DNA from: Klenkia soli
GTDB lineage: Bacteria > Actinomycetota > Actinomycetes > Mycobacteriales > Geodermatophilaceae
Length of the DNA stretch: 64,000 bases
Reading direction: 5' to 3'
NCBI RefSeq assembly: GCF_900103975.1
Contig: NZ_FNIR01000008.1
Span: 124,001 to 188,000, forward strand
Of the stretch, positions 17,729 through 26,058 are shown one piece after another (the stretch's first letter is position 1; each line of letters begins with the position of its first letter). Position numbers and translations under genes: made by a program. The notes beneath the pieces were generated by a model. That model was not told the DNA's origin. It searched no databases and worked only from the letters and a program-made list of their open reading frames with translations.

Positions 17729-18292
17729 TCACCAGCCGAGCACGCGGCGGGCCTCGGCGGCGACCTGGTCGAACCGGCGGCGGTCCAGCACGGCGCCCTC
17801 GCGGCGGACATCGGCCGGGTCGACCCGCAGCACCCGGTCCACCCGCACCTCGCTGGGCCGGCCCTGCCGGTCCCACGCCCCGGTGCCGATGTCCACCCAG
17901 ACCCGGCCGTGCCGGGCCTCGTCCGCGGCGTCGCGGTCGTGGTCCTTGCTGGTCAGCATGAAACCGACCAGGTCGGTGCCGTCGCGCCCGGCGACGAGGA
18001 CCGGCCGGTCCTTGCCGCGGCCGTCGCCCTCCTCGAACGGCACCCATGCCCAGACGATCTCGCCGGGGTCGGGCCTGCCGTCGTCGCGGGGGGAGTAGGA
18101 GAGCTCGGCCCGACCGGTGAAGTCGCCGGCGCCGGGGTTCTGCCGCGGTGCACCGGCCGGCGGCAGCTGCGAGCGGTGCGCGGGAGGCGGGCCGGGGTCG
18201 GGGGCGCGGCGGGGCGTGGACGACGTGCGGGTGGCCTCCCGGACCACGGTCGACACGACCCGGGACAGAACCGACTTCCAACCGCTCGCCAT
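17729..18292 (-). CDS. PemK/MazF-like domain protein with long N-terminal extension
   Basis: The 187-residue protein has a low-complexity Pro/Arg-rich N-terminal part (residues 1-70) and a C-terminal PemK-like barrel. PGEIVWAWVPFEEG matches the first strand of the fold, KDRPVLVAGRDG the second, and FMLTSKDHDRD the loop with the acidic/basic residues of these RNases. Unlike typical MazF (about 110 residues), it has no adjacent antitoxin: the divergent 69-residue gene is 186 bp away and looks unrelated. It may be a solitary type II toxin homologue or a repurposed PemK domain. A TACGGT box (18301-18306, minus) nine bases before the ATG suggests leaderless transcription. Confidence 0.78.
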   Translation of the reverse strand: MASGWKSVLSRVVSTVVREATRTSSTPRRAPDPGPPPAHRSQLPPAGAPRQNPGAGDFTGRAELSYSPRDDGRPDPGEIVWAWVPFEEGDGRGKDRPVLVAGRDGTDLVGFMLTSKDHDRDAADEARHGRVWVDIGTGAWDRQGRPSEVRVDRVLRVDPADVRREGAVLDRRRFDQVAAEARRVLGW

Positions 18293-18478
18293 GGGACGTG
18301 ACCGTAGGGGGTGGTGCCCCGGCCCGGCGCGCCGCCCCGACACGCCGACGGGCCTGGGACCAGCGTGATCGGTGTCATCCGATGGGACGAACCCTCGACT
18401 TGCACGGTTGATATTCGGCCGGGAAGGTCATGGAATAGGGCGGCGGGCGCGTGCAGCGGCCGTACGGGGAGGTACCAG

Positions 18479-18688
18479 ATGAGCAGCGCTGAGCCGGTGC
18501 GTCCGGCCACGTCCACCGGCCTGTTCGGCACCTCGCGGGTGCGGGCCAGCGCCCTTGCCTCGTACCAGCTGGTCGAGGACGCCCGCGACCGCGCTCCCGA
18601 GCACGTGCGCAAGCGGCAGCGCGACCGGGCCCGCAACGAGCAGGTCGTCGCCGCCCGCCTGCTGGCCCGGGAGTTCGACCGCGAGTGA
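18479..18688 (+). CDS. Small basic/acidic helical protein of unknown function
   Basis: This is a 69-residue protein with an ATG preceded by GGGGAGGTACCAG, a strong ribosome site. Residues 25-69 form a highly charged helix (VEDARDRAPEHVRKRQRDRA) ending LAREFDRE. I see no known domain. Size, charge and position might suggest a small nucleic-acid-binding or adaptor protein, but nothing proves it. The upstream 186 bp, shared with the PemK-like gene, contains the only AT-rich patch of the area (tgcacggttgatattcgg, near 18400), probably its promoter. It converges with the VOC gene 7 bp beyond its stop. Confidence 0.65.
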   Translation: MSSAEPVRPATSTGLFGTSRVRASALASYQLVEDARDRAPEHVRKRQRDRARNEQVVAARLLAREFDRE

Positions 18689-18695
18689 CCCCGGC

Positions 18696-19130
18696 TCAGG
18701 CCAGGCAGAACTCGTTGCCCTCGGGGTCGGTGAGCACCACCCACGCGTGAGGCCCCTGGCTGCCGCGGCCGGTCTCGGTCGCGCCGGCCGCCAGCAGCCG
18801 TTCGAGGTGGGCCGGCCGGTCTGCCTCGCCGGCCCGGAGGTCCAGGTGCAGCCTGTTCTTCGCGGTCTTGGGCTCGGGCACCCGCATGAACAGCACCCGG
18901 GGCATGCCCTCGGGGGGCACGAGCGCGGCGCCCTCGGCCCACACCAGCGTGCCGCGGTGCGTGGTCGTGTCGGACTCCTGGGCGTGGCCGGCGGCGACCA
19001 TCGACCGGATGAACGCCTCGTCGCTGGGCTCGACCGCCCACCCCAGCGCCTCGGCCCACCAGTCGGCCAGCCCGTGCGGGTCGGCGCAGTCGATCGTCAC
19101 CTGGAACGTCAGCGGGGATGTGGTCGGCAT
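18696..19130 (-). CDS. VOC-superfamily (glyoxalase/bleomycin-resistance-like) protein
   Basis: The 144-residue protein has two beta-alpha-beta-beta-beta modules of the vicinal oxygen chelate fold: FQVTIDCADPHGLADWWAEA at the start and NRLHLDLRAGEADR later, ending with VVLTDPEGNEFCLA. Possible metal or substrate ligands are the histidine in RLHLDL and the glutamate in GNEFCL. VOC proteins span dioxygenases, isomerases and resistance proteins, so no substrate can be given. On the minus strand TAGCGT (19137-19142) lies seven bases before the ATG with no ribosome site between, implying a leaderless message. Confidence 0.85.
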   Translation of the reverse strand: MPTTSPLTFQVTIDCADPHGLADWWAEALGWAVEPSDEAFIRSMVAAGHAQESDTTTHRGTLVWAEGAALVPPEGMPRVLFMRVPEPKTAKNRLHLDLRAGEADRPAHLERLLAAGATETGRGSQGPHAWVVLTDPEGNEFCLA

Positions 19131-19136
19131 GCCAGC

Positions 19137-19190
19137 ACGCTAGGTGCGGACACCGACAGTTCTGCGGGTGCGGGCGGACCGGGTTAGCGT
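19137..19190. promoter_or_regulatory. Back-to-back leaderless promoters for the VOC and methyltransferase genes
   Basis: The 66-bp space between the two divergent start codons carries a TAGCGT box on each strand: 19142-19137 (minus) and 19185-19190 (plus). Each lies exactly seven bases from its start codon, matching the actinobacterial TANNNT -10 consensus and leaderless transcription. The outer limits given are the two boxes. The -35 regions must overlap in the middle, so the two promoters may compete. Confidence 0.6.
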
Positions 19191-19196
19191 CCGTCG

Positions 19197-19706
19197 GTGC
19201 CGATCAGCTCGCCCGAGGGCAAGGACTGGACCCGCAGCAAGATCACCGAGCTGGCGCCCGCGTCGGTGCTGGACGTCGGGGCGGGGGCCGGCACCTACGC
19301 CAAGCTGCTGGCCGACGACCGACCGGCGCGCATGGTCGCGCTCGAGGTCTTCGAGCCCTACGTCGAGAAGTACGGCCTGCGCGACCTCTACGACGAGGTG
19401 CTGCTGGGCGACGCCCGCACGACCGCCCTGCCGGCCGCCGACGTCGTCGTCCTCGGGGACGTCGCCGAGCACATGACGGTCGAGGAGGCGCAGGACCTGT
19501 GGCGCCGGGCCGGCGAGGCCGCCGGGCGGGCGGTCTACATGTCGATCCCGATCGTGCACTACCCGCAGGGCGAGCTGGAGCACAACCACCACGAGGTGCA
19601 CGTGGTCGACGACTGGGACCACGACAAGGTGATGGCGGCCTTCCCGGGCATCACCGACTCGTTCCGCGGCGAGGTCGTCGGCGTCTACGAGCGCCGCACG
19701 GACTAG
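19197..19706 (+). CDS. Class I SAM-dependent methyltransferase-like protein
   Basis: The 169-residue product has the Rossmann-type SAM-binding motif I in SVLDVGAGAGTYAKLL, an acidic strand end in VALEVFEPYVEKY, and motif IV-like VVVLGDVAEHMTVEEA, the layout of small UbiE/Coq5-like methyltransferases. It ends early compared with the usual 200-250 residues, with a histidine-rich stretch (LEHNHHEVHVVDDWDHD) in the last third. The GTG at 19197 lies seven bases after a TAGCGT -10 box. It converges with the PPOX gene; the two TAG stops share the same four bases (CTAG). The substrate is unknown. Confidence 0.78.
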   Translation: MPISSPEGKDWTRSKITELAPASVLDVGAGAGTYAKLLADDRPARMVALEVFEPYVEKYGLRDLYDEVLLGDARTTALPAADVVVLGDVAEHMTVEEAQDLWRRAGEAAGRAVYMSIPIVHYPQGELEHNHHEVHVVDDWDHDKVMAAFPGITDSFRGEVVGVYERRTD

Positions 19707-20293
19707 AGCTCGAGGGCCAGCTCGGCGCGCATCTCGCTGTCGGCCTGGTCGGGGGAGACCCCGGCGGTGTGCTCGCGCCAGACCTTGCCCATCGGCGGGA
19801 ACACCGAGCGGTGCACCTGGGCCGCGGGGTCCCACAGCTTCGAGCGCATGACCGCCTTCGCGCAGTGGAAGTAGGCCCGCTCGACGTCCATCACCAGCAC
19901 CGACAGCGGCTGCTTGCCGAACTCGGTCAGGTCGAGGGTGACCTCCTCGGGGGCCACCAGCCGGCAGCGGCCGTAGACCCGCAGCGTCTCCTCGATGCCG
20001 GGCACGAAGAACATGAGCGCGGCCCGCGGGTTGGCCTCGAGGTTGCGGAGGCTGTCCACCCGGTTGTTGCCCTGGCGGTCGGGCAGCGCGAGCGTGTGCG
20101 GGTCGACCACGCGCACGAAGCCGGGCCCGCCCCCGCGGGGCGAGACGTCGGGAAAGCCCTCGGCATCGGCCGTGGCCAGGGTGGCGAACGGCGACAGCTC
20201 GACGAACCGCGCGCAGTGGTGGTCGACGTGGTCGATCACCTTCGCCACGGCTCGCGGGGACGCGGTCGGGTAGCTGTTCACCACGGTGCTCAC
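19703..20293 (-). CDS. Pyridoxamine 5'-phosphate oxidase-like FMN protein
   Basis: This 196-residue protein has the split-barrel fold of the PPOX superfamily. FATLATADAEGFPDVSPRGG is the first hairpin, followed by LALPDRQGNNRVDSLRNLE (flavin phosphate contacts) and ALMFFVPGIEETLRVYGR. It resembles the MSMEG_1061-type F420- or FMN-dependent group of actinobacteria rather than true PdxH, because it lacks the PdxH C-terminal substrate motif. The GTG at 20293 follows CGCAGGTGA. Members act on diverse small oxidised compounds; no substrate can be deduced. It is divergent from the thioesterase gene by 78 bp. Confidence 0.85.
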   Translation of the reverse strand: MSTVVNSYPTASPRAVAKVIDHVDHHCARFVELSPFATLATADAEGFPDVSPRGGGPGFVRVVDPHTLALPDRQGNNRVDSLRNLEANPRAALMFFVPGIEETLRVYGRCRLVAPEEVTLDLTEFGKQPLSVLVMDVERAYFHCAKAVMRSKLWDPAAQVHRSVFPPMGKVWREHTAGVSPDQADSEMRAELALEL

Positions 20294-20371
20294 CTGCGCA
20301 GGAGAACACAGCGCAGGCCCTCCGGGCGAGCACCCCGGGTGTGGGTCGTCACACGCCTACCGTCTGCCCCC

Positions 20372-20755
20372 GTGGCAGTCACCTGGAGCGCGCCGGTCCG
20401 GTACAGCGAGTGCGACGACCAGCGGGTCGTGTTCAACGCCAACTACCTGGTCTGGGCCGACGAGGCGTCGAACGCGTGGTGGCCCTCGGTCGGGTTGACC
20501 TGGGACCCCGACGGCGTCGCCGGGGTGCAGCCGCTGGTGAAGGCCGCAGCGCTGGAGTGGTCGTCGTCCGCGGTCTGGGGCGACACCGTCGACGTCGTCT
20601 GCGACCTGGAGAAGCTGGGGCGGACCAGCCTGACGCTGCGGTTCGAGGTCCGGGTGGGCGACCGGCTGTGCTGCGTCGTCCGGTCCACCTACGTGGCGAC
20701 GACCGACGGCGTCACCGTCCCCTGGCCGGACCGGGTGCGCGCCGCCGTCTCCTGA
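20372..20755 (+). CDS. 4HBT-family acyl-CoA thioesterase
   Basis: The 127-residue hot-dog-fold protein has the catalytic-region signature RYSECDDQRVVFNANYL near its start, with Asp in the position used by 4-hydroxybenzoyl-CoA thioesterases, then VKAAALEWSSSAVWGDTVDV and TLRFEVRVGDRLCCVVRS. Such enzymes hydrolyse medium-chain or aromatic acyl-CoAs in the cytosol. The GTG at 20372 is preceded nine bases upstream by TACCGT (20358-20363) and no ribosome site, so the message is probably leaderless. No neighbour suggests a pathway. Confidence 0.85.
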   Translation: MAVTWSAPVRYSECDDQRVVFNANYLVWADEASNAWWPSVGLTWDPDGVAGVQPLVKAAALEWSSSAVWGDTVDVVCDLEKLGRTSLTLRFEVRVGDRLCCVVRSTYVATTDGVTVPWPDRVRAAVS

Positions 20756-20905
20756 CGCTCGGTCACCGGGCGATCGCACAGGACCGCCACAGGGTCGGCG
20801 TGTCGGGCCGACCGGGTCAGCCGTCGCCCGCCGTTCACCTGGTGGTCGTGCCGGCGCGGTTCGTTCCCCCGGTCCTGACCCCGGCGAACGGATACCCCGC
20901 TCCCC

Positions 20906-23374
20906 ATGCGCTCGCTCCCCGCCCGTCTCGGCTCTCTCCTGGTCGCCGCGACGGCTGCCTGCTCCGGCGTGCTGCTGCTGGCCCCGCCGGCCTCCGCCGC
21001 CGACGCCGACCTGTCCGGCGTCGCGATCAACGAGGTGGAGTCCCAGGGCGGTGCCCCCGACGACTGGGTGGAGCTGAGCAACTCCGGCGCCGCGTTGGTC
21101 GACGTCGGCGGCCTCCTGCTCACCGACAGCGACCCGGCCGACGCCACGGCGCTGCCCGACGGCACGACCATCCCGGCCGGCGGCCACCTGGTGCTGGAGC
21201 GGGGTGTCGACTTCGCCTTCGGCCTCGGGGGCGCCGACGCCGTCCGGCTGCTGCGACCCGACGGCACCGTCGTCGACGAGCTCAGCTGGACCACCCACGC
21301 GACCACCACCTTCGGCCGCTGCCCGGACGCCACCGGCGAGGTGACCACCACCGCGGCGCCGACCAAGGGCGCGGTGAACGACTGCTCGACGCCCGAGCCG
21401 GAGCCGACCCCGCCGCCGGCCGCGGCGAGCACGCTGGTGGTCAACGAGGTCGAGTCCAACGGCGACGACACCGACTGGGTCGAGCTGGTCACCACCGGCA
21501 GCGCCGACGTCGACATCAGCGGCTACACCTTCCGCGACGACGACGACGCGCGGACGCCGTACACGCTGCCGGCCGGGTCCGTCGTCCCCGCCGGTGGGTT
21601 CTTCGTGGTCGACCAGGCGCAGGGCACCCGACCGGGTTTCGACTTCGGGCTGGGCGCCGCGGACTCCGCCCGCCTGCTCGACCCGACCGGCGCGTTGGTG
21701 GCCGGCTACTCCTGGACGACGCACGCACCCACCAGCTACGGCCGCTGCCCCGACGGAACGGGGGAGCTCACGACCACCACGGTCACCACGAAGGGGGCGG
21801 CGAACGACTGCTCGTCGCCGGTGCGGATCAACGAGGTCGAGTCCTCCGGCGGCACCCCGGGCGACTGGGTGGAGCTCACCTCGGTGGGCGTGACCGACGT
21901 CGACGCCTCGGGCTACGTGATGGTCGACGGCGAGGGCGGACGCACGACCGTGCCCGCCGGTACCACCGTCGCGCCCGGCGCCCACGTCGTGGTCGACGTC
22001 ACCGGTCTCGGCGGGTCGGACTCCGTCGCGCTGCTGGACGGCGACACCGTCGTCGACGAGTTCGCCTGGTCGCAGCACGCGGCCACCACCTACGGCCGCT
22101 GCCCCGACGGCACCGGCGAGTTCGCGGTCACGAGCGCCCCGACCCGGGGGGCGGTGAACCAGTGCGCCGGGATCGTGAACCCGCAGCCGTGGCCGGGCGG
22201 CCCGGAGGAGACCCCGCTGGACGCCGAGGACACCTTCGGCGGTGACCTGTCGGGGCTGGACTGGGAGCCCTCGGGCACCGCGGCCCCGGGCACGCTGTGG
22301 GCGGTGCAGAACGGCGACGGGCTGCTCTACCGGATCACCTCCGACGGCGCCGGCGGCTGGGCCCCCGAGGCGGAGTGGACGCTGGGCTACCCCGGTGGCG
22401 AGACCGGGGTCGTGGACGCCGAGGGCGTGACCGTCGCCGGTGACGACTCCGCCGGCGGTGTCTACGTCTCCTCCGAGCGGAACAACGCGGCCAGCAGCGT
22501 CAGCCGACCTGCGGTGCTGCGGTACGCGCCGACCGGTACCGGGGGGAGGCTCACCGCGACGCAGGAGTGGAACCTGGCCGCGGACTTCCCGGGCCTGGGC
22601 TCGAACGCCGGGCTCGAGGGCATCACGTGGGTCCCCGACTCCTTCCTGACCGCCGGGGGGTTCACCGACCAGCGCACCGGGACCGCCTACGACCCGGCGC
22701 GCTACTCCGGGCACGGCGACGGGCTGTTCCTCGTCGGCGTCGAGGGCACGGCGAGCGTCTACGCCTACGCCCTGTCCATCGACGGCACCGCCACCCGGGT
22801 GGCGACCATCGGCACCCCGTTCGCGCTGGTCGCCGATGTCCAGTTCGACGCCGACCTGGGTGCGCTCTGGGTGGTCTGCGACGAGGCCTGCGACGGACGG
22901 ACCGCGCTCTACGAGATCGGGGACGACGGCGCCTTCGCCCCCGCCGCGGTGTACGACCCGCCGGCCGACGCCGACCCGGGCCTGGCCAACGAGGGCTTCG
23001 CCATCGCCGACGCGGCCACCTGCGCCGACGGGTTCCGGGCGACCTTCTACGCCGACGACGCCGACACCGACGGCTTCTCGCTGCGCACCGGCACCTTCCC
23101 GTGCGCCCCGGACGCGGAGCAGCCGGGCCCCGGCACCCAGCCGGGCCCCGGCACCCAGCCCGGACCCGGCACCCAGCCCGGGACCGGCACCCAGCCCGGG
23201 ACCCACCCGGGCTCGGGCGGGCAGCCGGTCACCGGCACCGGGACCACCGGGGGGCCGCGGCCGGCGGCCCTGGCGCAGACCGGTGCCGAGGTCGGCAGCT
23301 GGACGGCGCTGGCCGCGGGGCTGCTGGTCGCCGGCGGGGCCGCGCTGGTGGCGGGGCGACGCCGGCACGGCTGA
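20906..23374 (+). CDS. Sortase-anchored surface protein with three lamin-tail domains and a phytase-like domain
   Basis: The 822-residue protein has a signal peptide cut after ASAADA. Three lamin-tail repeats follow (each opening INEVES or VNEVES, with DWVEL, and closing YGRCPDGTGE or FGRCPDATGE), at about residues 33-155, 175-285 and 300-415. A domain resembling the esterase-like activity of phytase family comes next (about 430-735: LSGLDWEPSG, LEGITWVPDS). A proline/glycine linker made of PGPGTQ repeats leads to the class E sorting signal LAQTG (789-793) before a membrane helix and RRRHG tail. Lamin-tail domains in secreted proteins often accompany nucleases or phosphoesterases. No sortase E is nearby; the only sortase here is the class F-like one at 3.7 kb. 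Confidence 0.88.
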   Translation: MRSLPARLGSLLVAATAACSGVLLLAPPASAADADLSGVAINEVESQGGAPDDWVELSNSGAALVDVGGLLLTDSDPADATALPDGTTIPAGGHLVLERGVDFAFGLGGADAVRLLRPDGTVVDELSWTTHATTTFGRCPDATGEVTTTAAPTKGAVNDCSTPEPEPTPPPAAASTLVVNEVESNGDDTDWVELVTTGSADVDISGYTFRDDDDARTPYTLPAGSVVPAGGFFVVDQAQGTRPGFDFGLGAADSARLLDPTGALVAGYSWTTHAPTSYGRCPDGTGELTTTTVTTKGAANDCSSPVRINEVESSGGTPGDWVELTSVGVTDVDASGYVMVDGEGGRTTVPAGTTVAPGAHVVVDVTGLGGSDSVALLDGDTVVDEFAWSQHAATTYGRCPDGTGEFAVTSAPTRGAVNQCAGIVNPQPWPGGPEETPLDAEDTFGGDLSGLDWEPSGTAAPGTLWAVQNGDGLLYRITSDGAGGWAPEAEWTLGYPGGETGVVDAEGVTVAGDDSAGGVYVSSERNNAASSVSRPAVLRYAPTGTGGRLTATQEWNLAADFPGLGSNAGLEGITWVPDSFLTAGGFTDQRTGTAYDPARYSGHGDGLFLVGVEGTASVYAYALSIDGTATRVATIGTPFALVADVQFDADLGALWVVCDEACDGRTALYEIGDDGAFAPAAVYDPPADADPGLANEGFAIADAATCADGFRATFYADDADTDGFSLRTGTFPCAPDAEQPGPGTQPGPGTQPGPGTQPGTGTQPGTHPGSGGQPVTGTGTTGGPRPAALAQTGAEVGSWTALAAGLLVAGGAALVAGRRRHG

Positions 23375-23407
23375 GCCCCCCGCCCCGGCCCGGACGGCGG
23401 TTCCCGA

Positions 23408-23435
23408 CCCGGGACGACGCGGCTATCGTCCCGGG
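23408..23435. promoter_or_regulatory. Hairpin overlapping the promoter and start region of the DUF1801 gene
   Basis: A perfect 10-bp stem, CCCGGGACGA (23408-23417) with TCGTCCCGGG (23426-23435), closes an 8-base loop. TATCGT (23424-23429) inside its right arm lies nine bases before the GTG at 23438 and looks like a -10 box for leaderless transcription. The palindrome could also end transcription of the upstream surface-protein gene; there is no U tract. Confidence 0.4.
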
Positions 23436-23437
23436 CC

Positions 23438-23830
23438 GTGGAACCCGCAGCCGAGATCGACGCCCTCGTCGCGAAGCACCCCGACTGGCGGGGGCAGGCC
23501 CTCGCCGAGGCGCGCGAGGCGATCCGCGCGGTCGACCCGGCGATCGAGGAGACCTGGAAGTGGATGGGCTCCCCGGTGTGGGAGCTGGACGGCATCCTCG
23601 TGGTCGGGGACATCTTCAAGGCCAAGGTCAAGCTCGGGTTCTTGCACGGCGCCTCGCTGCCCGACCCGACGGGGCTGTTCAACGGTGAGCTGGGCGGCAA
23701 CCAGCGCCGCTCCTACGAGCTGTTCGAGGGCGACGCCGTCGACGTCCCGGGTCTGCAGGGCCTGGTCCGCGCGGCGATCGAGCGCAACCGGGCAGCCCTG
23801 GCCGAGCGCGCAGCGAAGAAGAAGCGCTAG
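23438..23830 (+). CDS. DUF1801 (YdhG-like) protein
   Basis: The 130-residue protein matches the DUF1801 family. IDALVAKHPDWRGQALAEAR and ETWKWMGSPVWEL form the N-terminal helices and first strand, FKAKVKLGFLHGASLPDP the central sheet, and a basic helix ending KKKR closes it. Members are small cytosolic proteins of unknown biochemical role, structurally akin to the YdhG fold and often encoded alone in soil actinobacteria. The GTG lies nine bases after TATCGT and inside no ribosome site. It converges with the DUF1810 gene; the two stops share CTAG. Confidence 0.85.
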   Translation: MEPAAEIDALVAKHPDWRGQALAEAREAIRAVDPAIEETWKWMGSPVWELDGILVVGDIFKAKVKLGFLHGASLPDPTGLFNGELGGNQRRSYELFEGDAVDVPGLQGLVRAAIERNRAALAERAAKKKR

Positions 23831-24237
23831 CCGAGGAGCTCGATGGTCCGCGGGTCCGGCCCGTCGTACCACTGCGCCAGGACGGCGGGGAACCGCGGAT
23901 CATCCGGGTCGGCGGCGGCGAACAGGGTCATCGACGAGCGCAGCTTGAGGTCGTCGGGGTCGCCGAACACCGCGTGCGCCGTCGTCCCGGCCAGGCCGAG
24001 CAGGACGTCGCAGGCCCCGCGCAGCCGCGCACCGAGCACCGGGTGGGCGAGGTAGGCCCGGGCGTCGTCGAGGTCGGCGAGTGCGTAGTGCTGGGCGGTC
24101 GACGAGCGGCCCAGTCCGCGCAGCTGCGGGAAGACGAACCACATCCAGTGCGTGCGCTTGCGTCCGGCCCGCAGCTCGGCCAGGACGTCGTCCCACACCG
24201 GGTCCTGGGCGTCGACGAAGCGCTGCAGGTCAGGCAC
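23827..24237 (-). CDS. DUF1810 family protein
   Basis: This 136-residue protein is a clear DUF1810 member. It has LQRFVDAQDPVWDDVLAELR, the signature THWMWFVFPQLRGLG, the helix DLDDARAYLAHPVLGARL and DDLKLRSSMTLFAAA near the end. The family has a small helical fold and no established activity; it occurs widely in bacteria and some fungi. It starts at a GTG overlapping the preceding membrane-protein gene by 8 bp, so it sits at the 3' end of the plsC-cobQ transcription unit. There is no reason from sequence to link it to cobalamin synthesis. Confidence 0.88.
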   Translation of the reverse strand: MPDLQRFVDAQDPVWDDVLAELRAGRKRTHWMWFVFPQLRGLGRSSTAQHYALADLDDARAYLAHPVLGARLRGACDVLLGLAGTTAHAVFGDPDDLKLRSSMTLFAAADPDDPRFPAVLAQWYDGPDPRTIELLG

Positions 24238-24562
24238 GGGGGCCCCGGACCAGGGCGGTGGCGTCGGCCAGGGTGAGGCGAGGATCGGCCTTGCGGACCG
24301 CCCGGATCCGCGGCACGTCGCCCTCGATCCGGCCCACCACGGAGCGCAGCCGCTCCGGGGGCCAGTCGGCCAGCGCCCGCTGCGAGATCTCCGCGGCGTC
24401 CCGGCGCCGGATCTCGAGCACCGCCGCGTAGGCCGCGGACAGGGCGGCCACGACGAGCAGCACCCCGGTCAGCGTCTGCCCGGCGGAGAAGGAGAACGCG
24501 GCGAGCGCGACCATGATCAGCGCGAGCACCAGCGCCACCGCGATGGGGAGCGACCGCTTCAC
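24230..24562 (-). CDS. Two-helix membrane protein, last but one gene of the cobQ operon
   Basis: The 110-residue protein has two adjacent transmembrane helices (about residues 5-25 and 28-50: [17 protein letters not shown] and [18 protein letters not shown]). A charged cytoplasmic tail with [16 protein letters not shown] and [14 protein letters not shown] follows. I do not recognise the family. The GTG at 24562 overlaps the cobQ stop (GTGA), so it is translationally coupled to cobyric acid synthase, and the next gene overlaps it by 8 bp. Whether it supports cobalamin synthesis or is only a passenger cannot be told from the sequence. Confidence 0.7.
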   Translation of the reverse strand: MKRSLPIAVALVLALIMVALAAFSFSAGQTLTGVLLVVAALSAAYAAVLEIRRRDAAEISQRALADWPPERLRSVVGRIEGDVPRIRAVRKADPRLTLADATALVRGPRA

Positions 24563-26058
24563 GACGTCCACCCTGCACCCGGCGGCAGCATCGGCAACCC
24601 GGCCGGGGCGCCGTGCTCGACCAGCCGCCAGAGGGCGTCGGTGTCGGCGTGCTGCTCGACCAGGTCGCCGAGGGCGTCCAGCCGGGCCTCGCGCACCGCG
24701 GCGAAGTCGGTGTCGGGCGCGGCGGTGAACCGGCGTCCGGTGGTGGCGGCGACGTCGGCCAGGAAGGCGCGGCGGAAGCCGTCGTTCTCCAGCGCGCCGT
24801 GCCAGGTCGTGCCCGAGACCGCGCCGACCCGGACGCCGTCCAGGAACGGCTCGCCGCCGTCGGGGGTGACCACGCCGTGGTGGATCTCGTAGGCGCTCAC
24901 CGGGTGCCCGCGCCAGGACCCGGTCGGCCGGGCGAGCGTCTTGTCGCGGGCGAACACCACGTCGGTGGGCAGCAGCCACAGGCCGGGGACCGTGCCCGAC
25001 CGCGACTCGACGTCGTCGGTGATCGAGCGGGCCAGCATCTGGTGCCCGCCGCAGATGCCCAGCACCGGGCGCCCCTCCGCGGCCCGCCGGGCCAGCGCGA
25101 GGTCCAGGCCGCGCTCGCGCACCCAGGCCAGGTCCGAGACCGTCGAACGGGTGCCGGGCAGCACCACCAGGTCGGCGTCGGCCAGCTCGGCGGGGTTGGT
25201 CGCGTACCGCACCAGGACGCCGGGCTCCGCCGCCAGCGCGTCGAGGTCGGTGAAGTTCGACAGCCGGGGGAGCCGGACCACCGACACCCGCAGCACGTCC
25301 TCGCCGACCGGGGGCAGCGCCGGGCCGCGGTCGCCGTCCAGGTCCAGGGAGTCCTCGACGTCCAGCCACAGCCCGGGCACCCACGGGAGGACGCCGAGGG
25401 TGGGCCGGCCGGTGAGCTGCTGCAGCGTGTCGAGGCCGGGGGCCAGCAGCCGGGGGTCGCCGCGGAACTTGTTCACCAGGAACCCCGCCACCAGGGCCTG
25501 GTCGGCCGGCGGCATCAGCGCGACCGTGCCGTAGAGGGCGGGGAAGACCCCGCCGCGGTCGATGTCCCCGACGACCAGCACGGGCAGCCGGGCCGCCGTC
25601 GCCAGACCCATGTTGGCGATGTCGGTGTCGCGCAGGTTGATCTCGGTGGGGGAGCCCGCGCCCTCGCAGACCACGACGTCGAACCGCGAGCGCAGGTCGG
25701 CCAGGCTGCTGAGGACCTGCTCGAACAGCTGGGCCTTGAGGCCCCGGTAGCTCATCGCGGTGACGTCGGTGACGGCCTTGCCGAGGACGACGACCTGGCT
25801 GGAGTTCTCGCCCCCGGGCTTCAGCAGCACCGGGTTCATCGCGGCCTCGGGCTCGACCCGGGCGGCGGCGGCCTGGAACACCTGCGCCCGGCCGATCTCG
25901 GCGCCGTCGGCGGTGACCCCGGAGTTGTTGCTCATGTTCTGCGCCTTGAACGGCGCGACCGCGACCCCCTGCCGGACCAGCCAGCGGCAGATGCCCGCCG
26001 TCACCACGGACTTGCCGGCGTCCGAGGTCGTGCCGGCGACCAGCAGCGCGCCGCTCAC
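24559..26058 (-). CDS. cobQ: Cobyric acid synthase
   Basis: CobQ adds four amide groups (b, d, e and g) to adenosylcobyrinic acid a,c-diamide using glutamine and ATP. The 499-residue length is standard. The N-terminal ATPase domain shows [11 protein letters not shown] and the CobQ signature [13 protein letters not shown]. The C-terminal glutaminase-like domain has the nucleophile in [11 protein letters not shown] (quoted core GICGGHQML) and the histidine in YEIHHGVV. The GTG start overlaps the plsC stop (GTGA). It lies apart from the other amidase gene, cobB, and no riboswitch was seen before it, so its control may differ from the main operon. Confidence 0.95.
   Translation of the reverse strand: MSGALLVAGTTSDAGKSVVTAGICRWLVRQGVAVAPFKAQNMSNNSGVTADGAEIGRAQVFQAAAARVEPEAAMNPVLLKPGGENSSQVVVLGKAVTDVTAMSYRGLKAQLFEQVLSSLADLRSRFDVVVCEGAGSPTEINLRDTDIANMGLATAARLPVLVVGDIDRGGVFPALYGTVALMPPADQALVAGFLVNKFRGDPRLLAPGLDTLQQLTGRPTLGVLPWVPGLWLDVEDSLDLDGDRGPALPPVGEDVLRVSVVRLPRLSNFTDLDALAAEPGVLVRYATNPAELADADLVVLPGTRSTVSDLAWVRERGLDLALARRAAEGRPVLGICGGHQMLARSITDDVESRSGTVPGLWLLPTDVVFARDKTLARPTGSWRGHPVSAYEIHHGVVTPDGGEPFLDGVRVGAVSGTTWHGALENDGFRRAFLADVAATTGRRFTAAPDTDFAAVREARLDALGDLVEQHADTDALWRLVEHGAPAGLPMLPPGAGWTS

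Noticed and set aside
18479-18688. The 69-residue gene as antitoxin for the PemK-like protein.
   Set aside because: It is divergent, 186 bp away, and shows no antitoxin DNA-binding fold (no ribbon-helix-helix, AbrB or HTH pattern), so the pairing is unsupported.
20357-23368. Minus-strand open frame of about 1,000 codons opposite the lamin-tail surface protein.
   Set aside because: The plus-strand product has a signal peptide, repeats and a sorting signal; the opposite frame has none and is compositionally a shadow.
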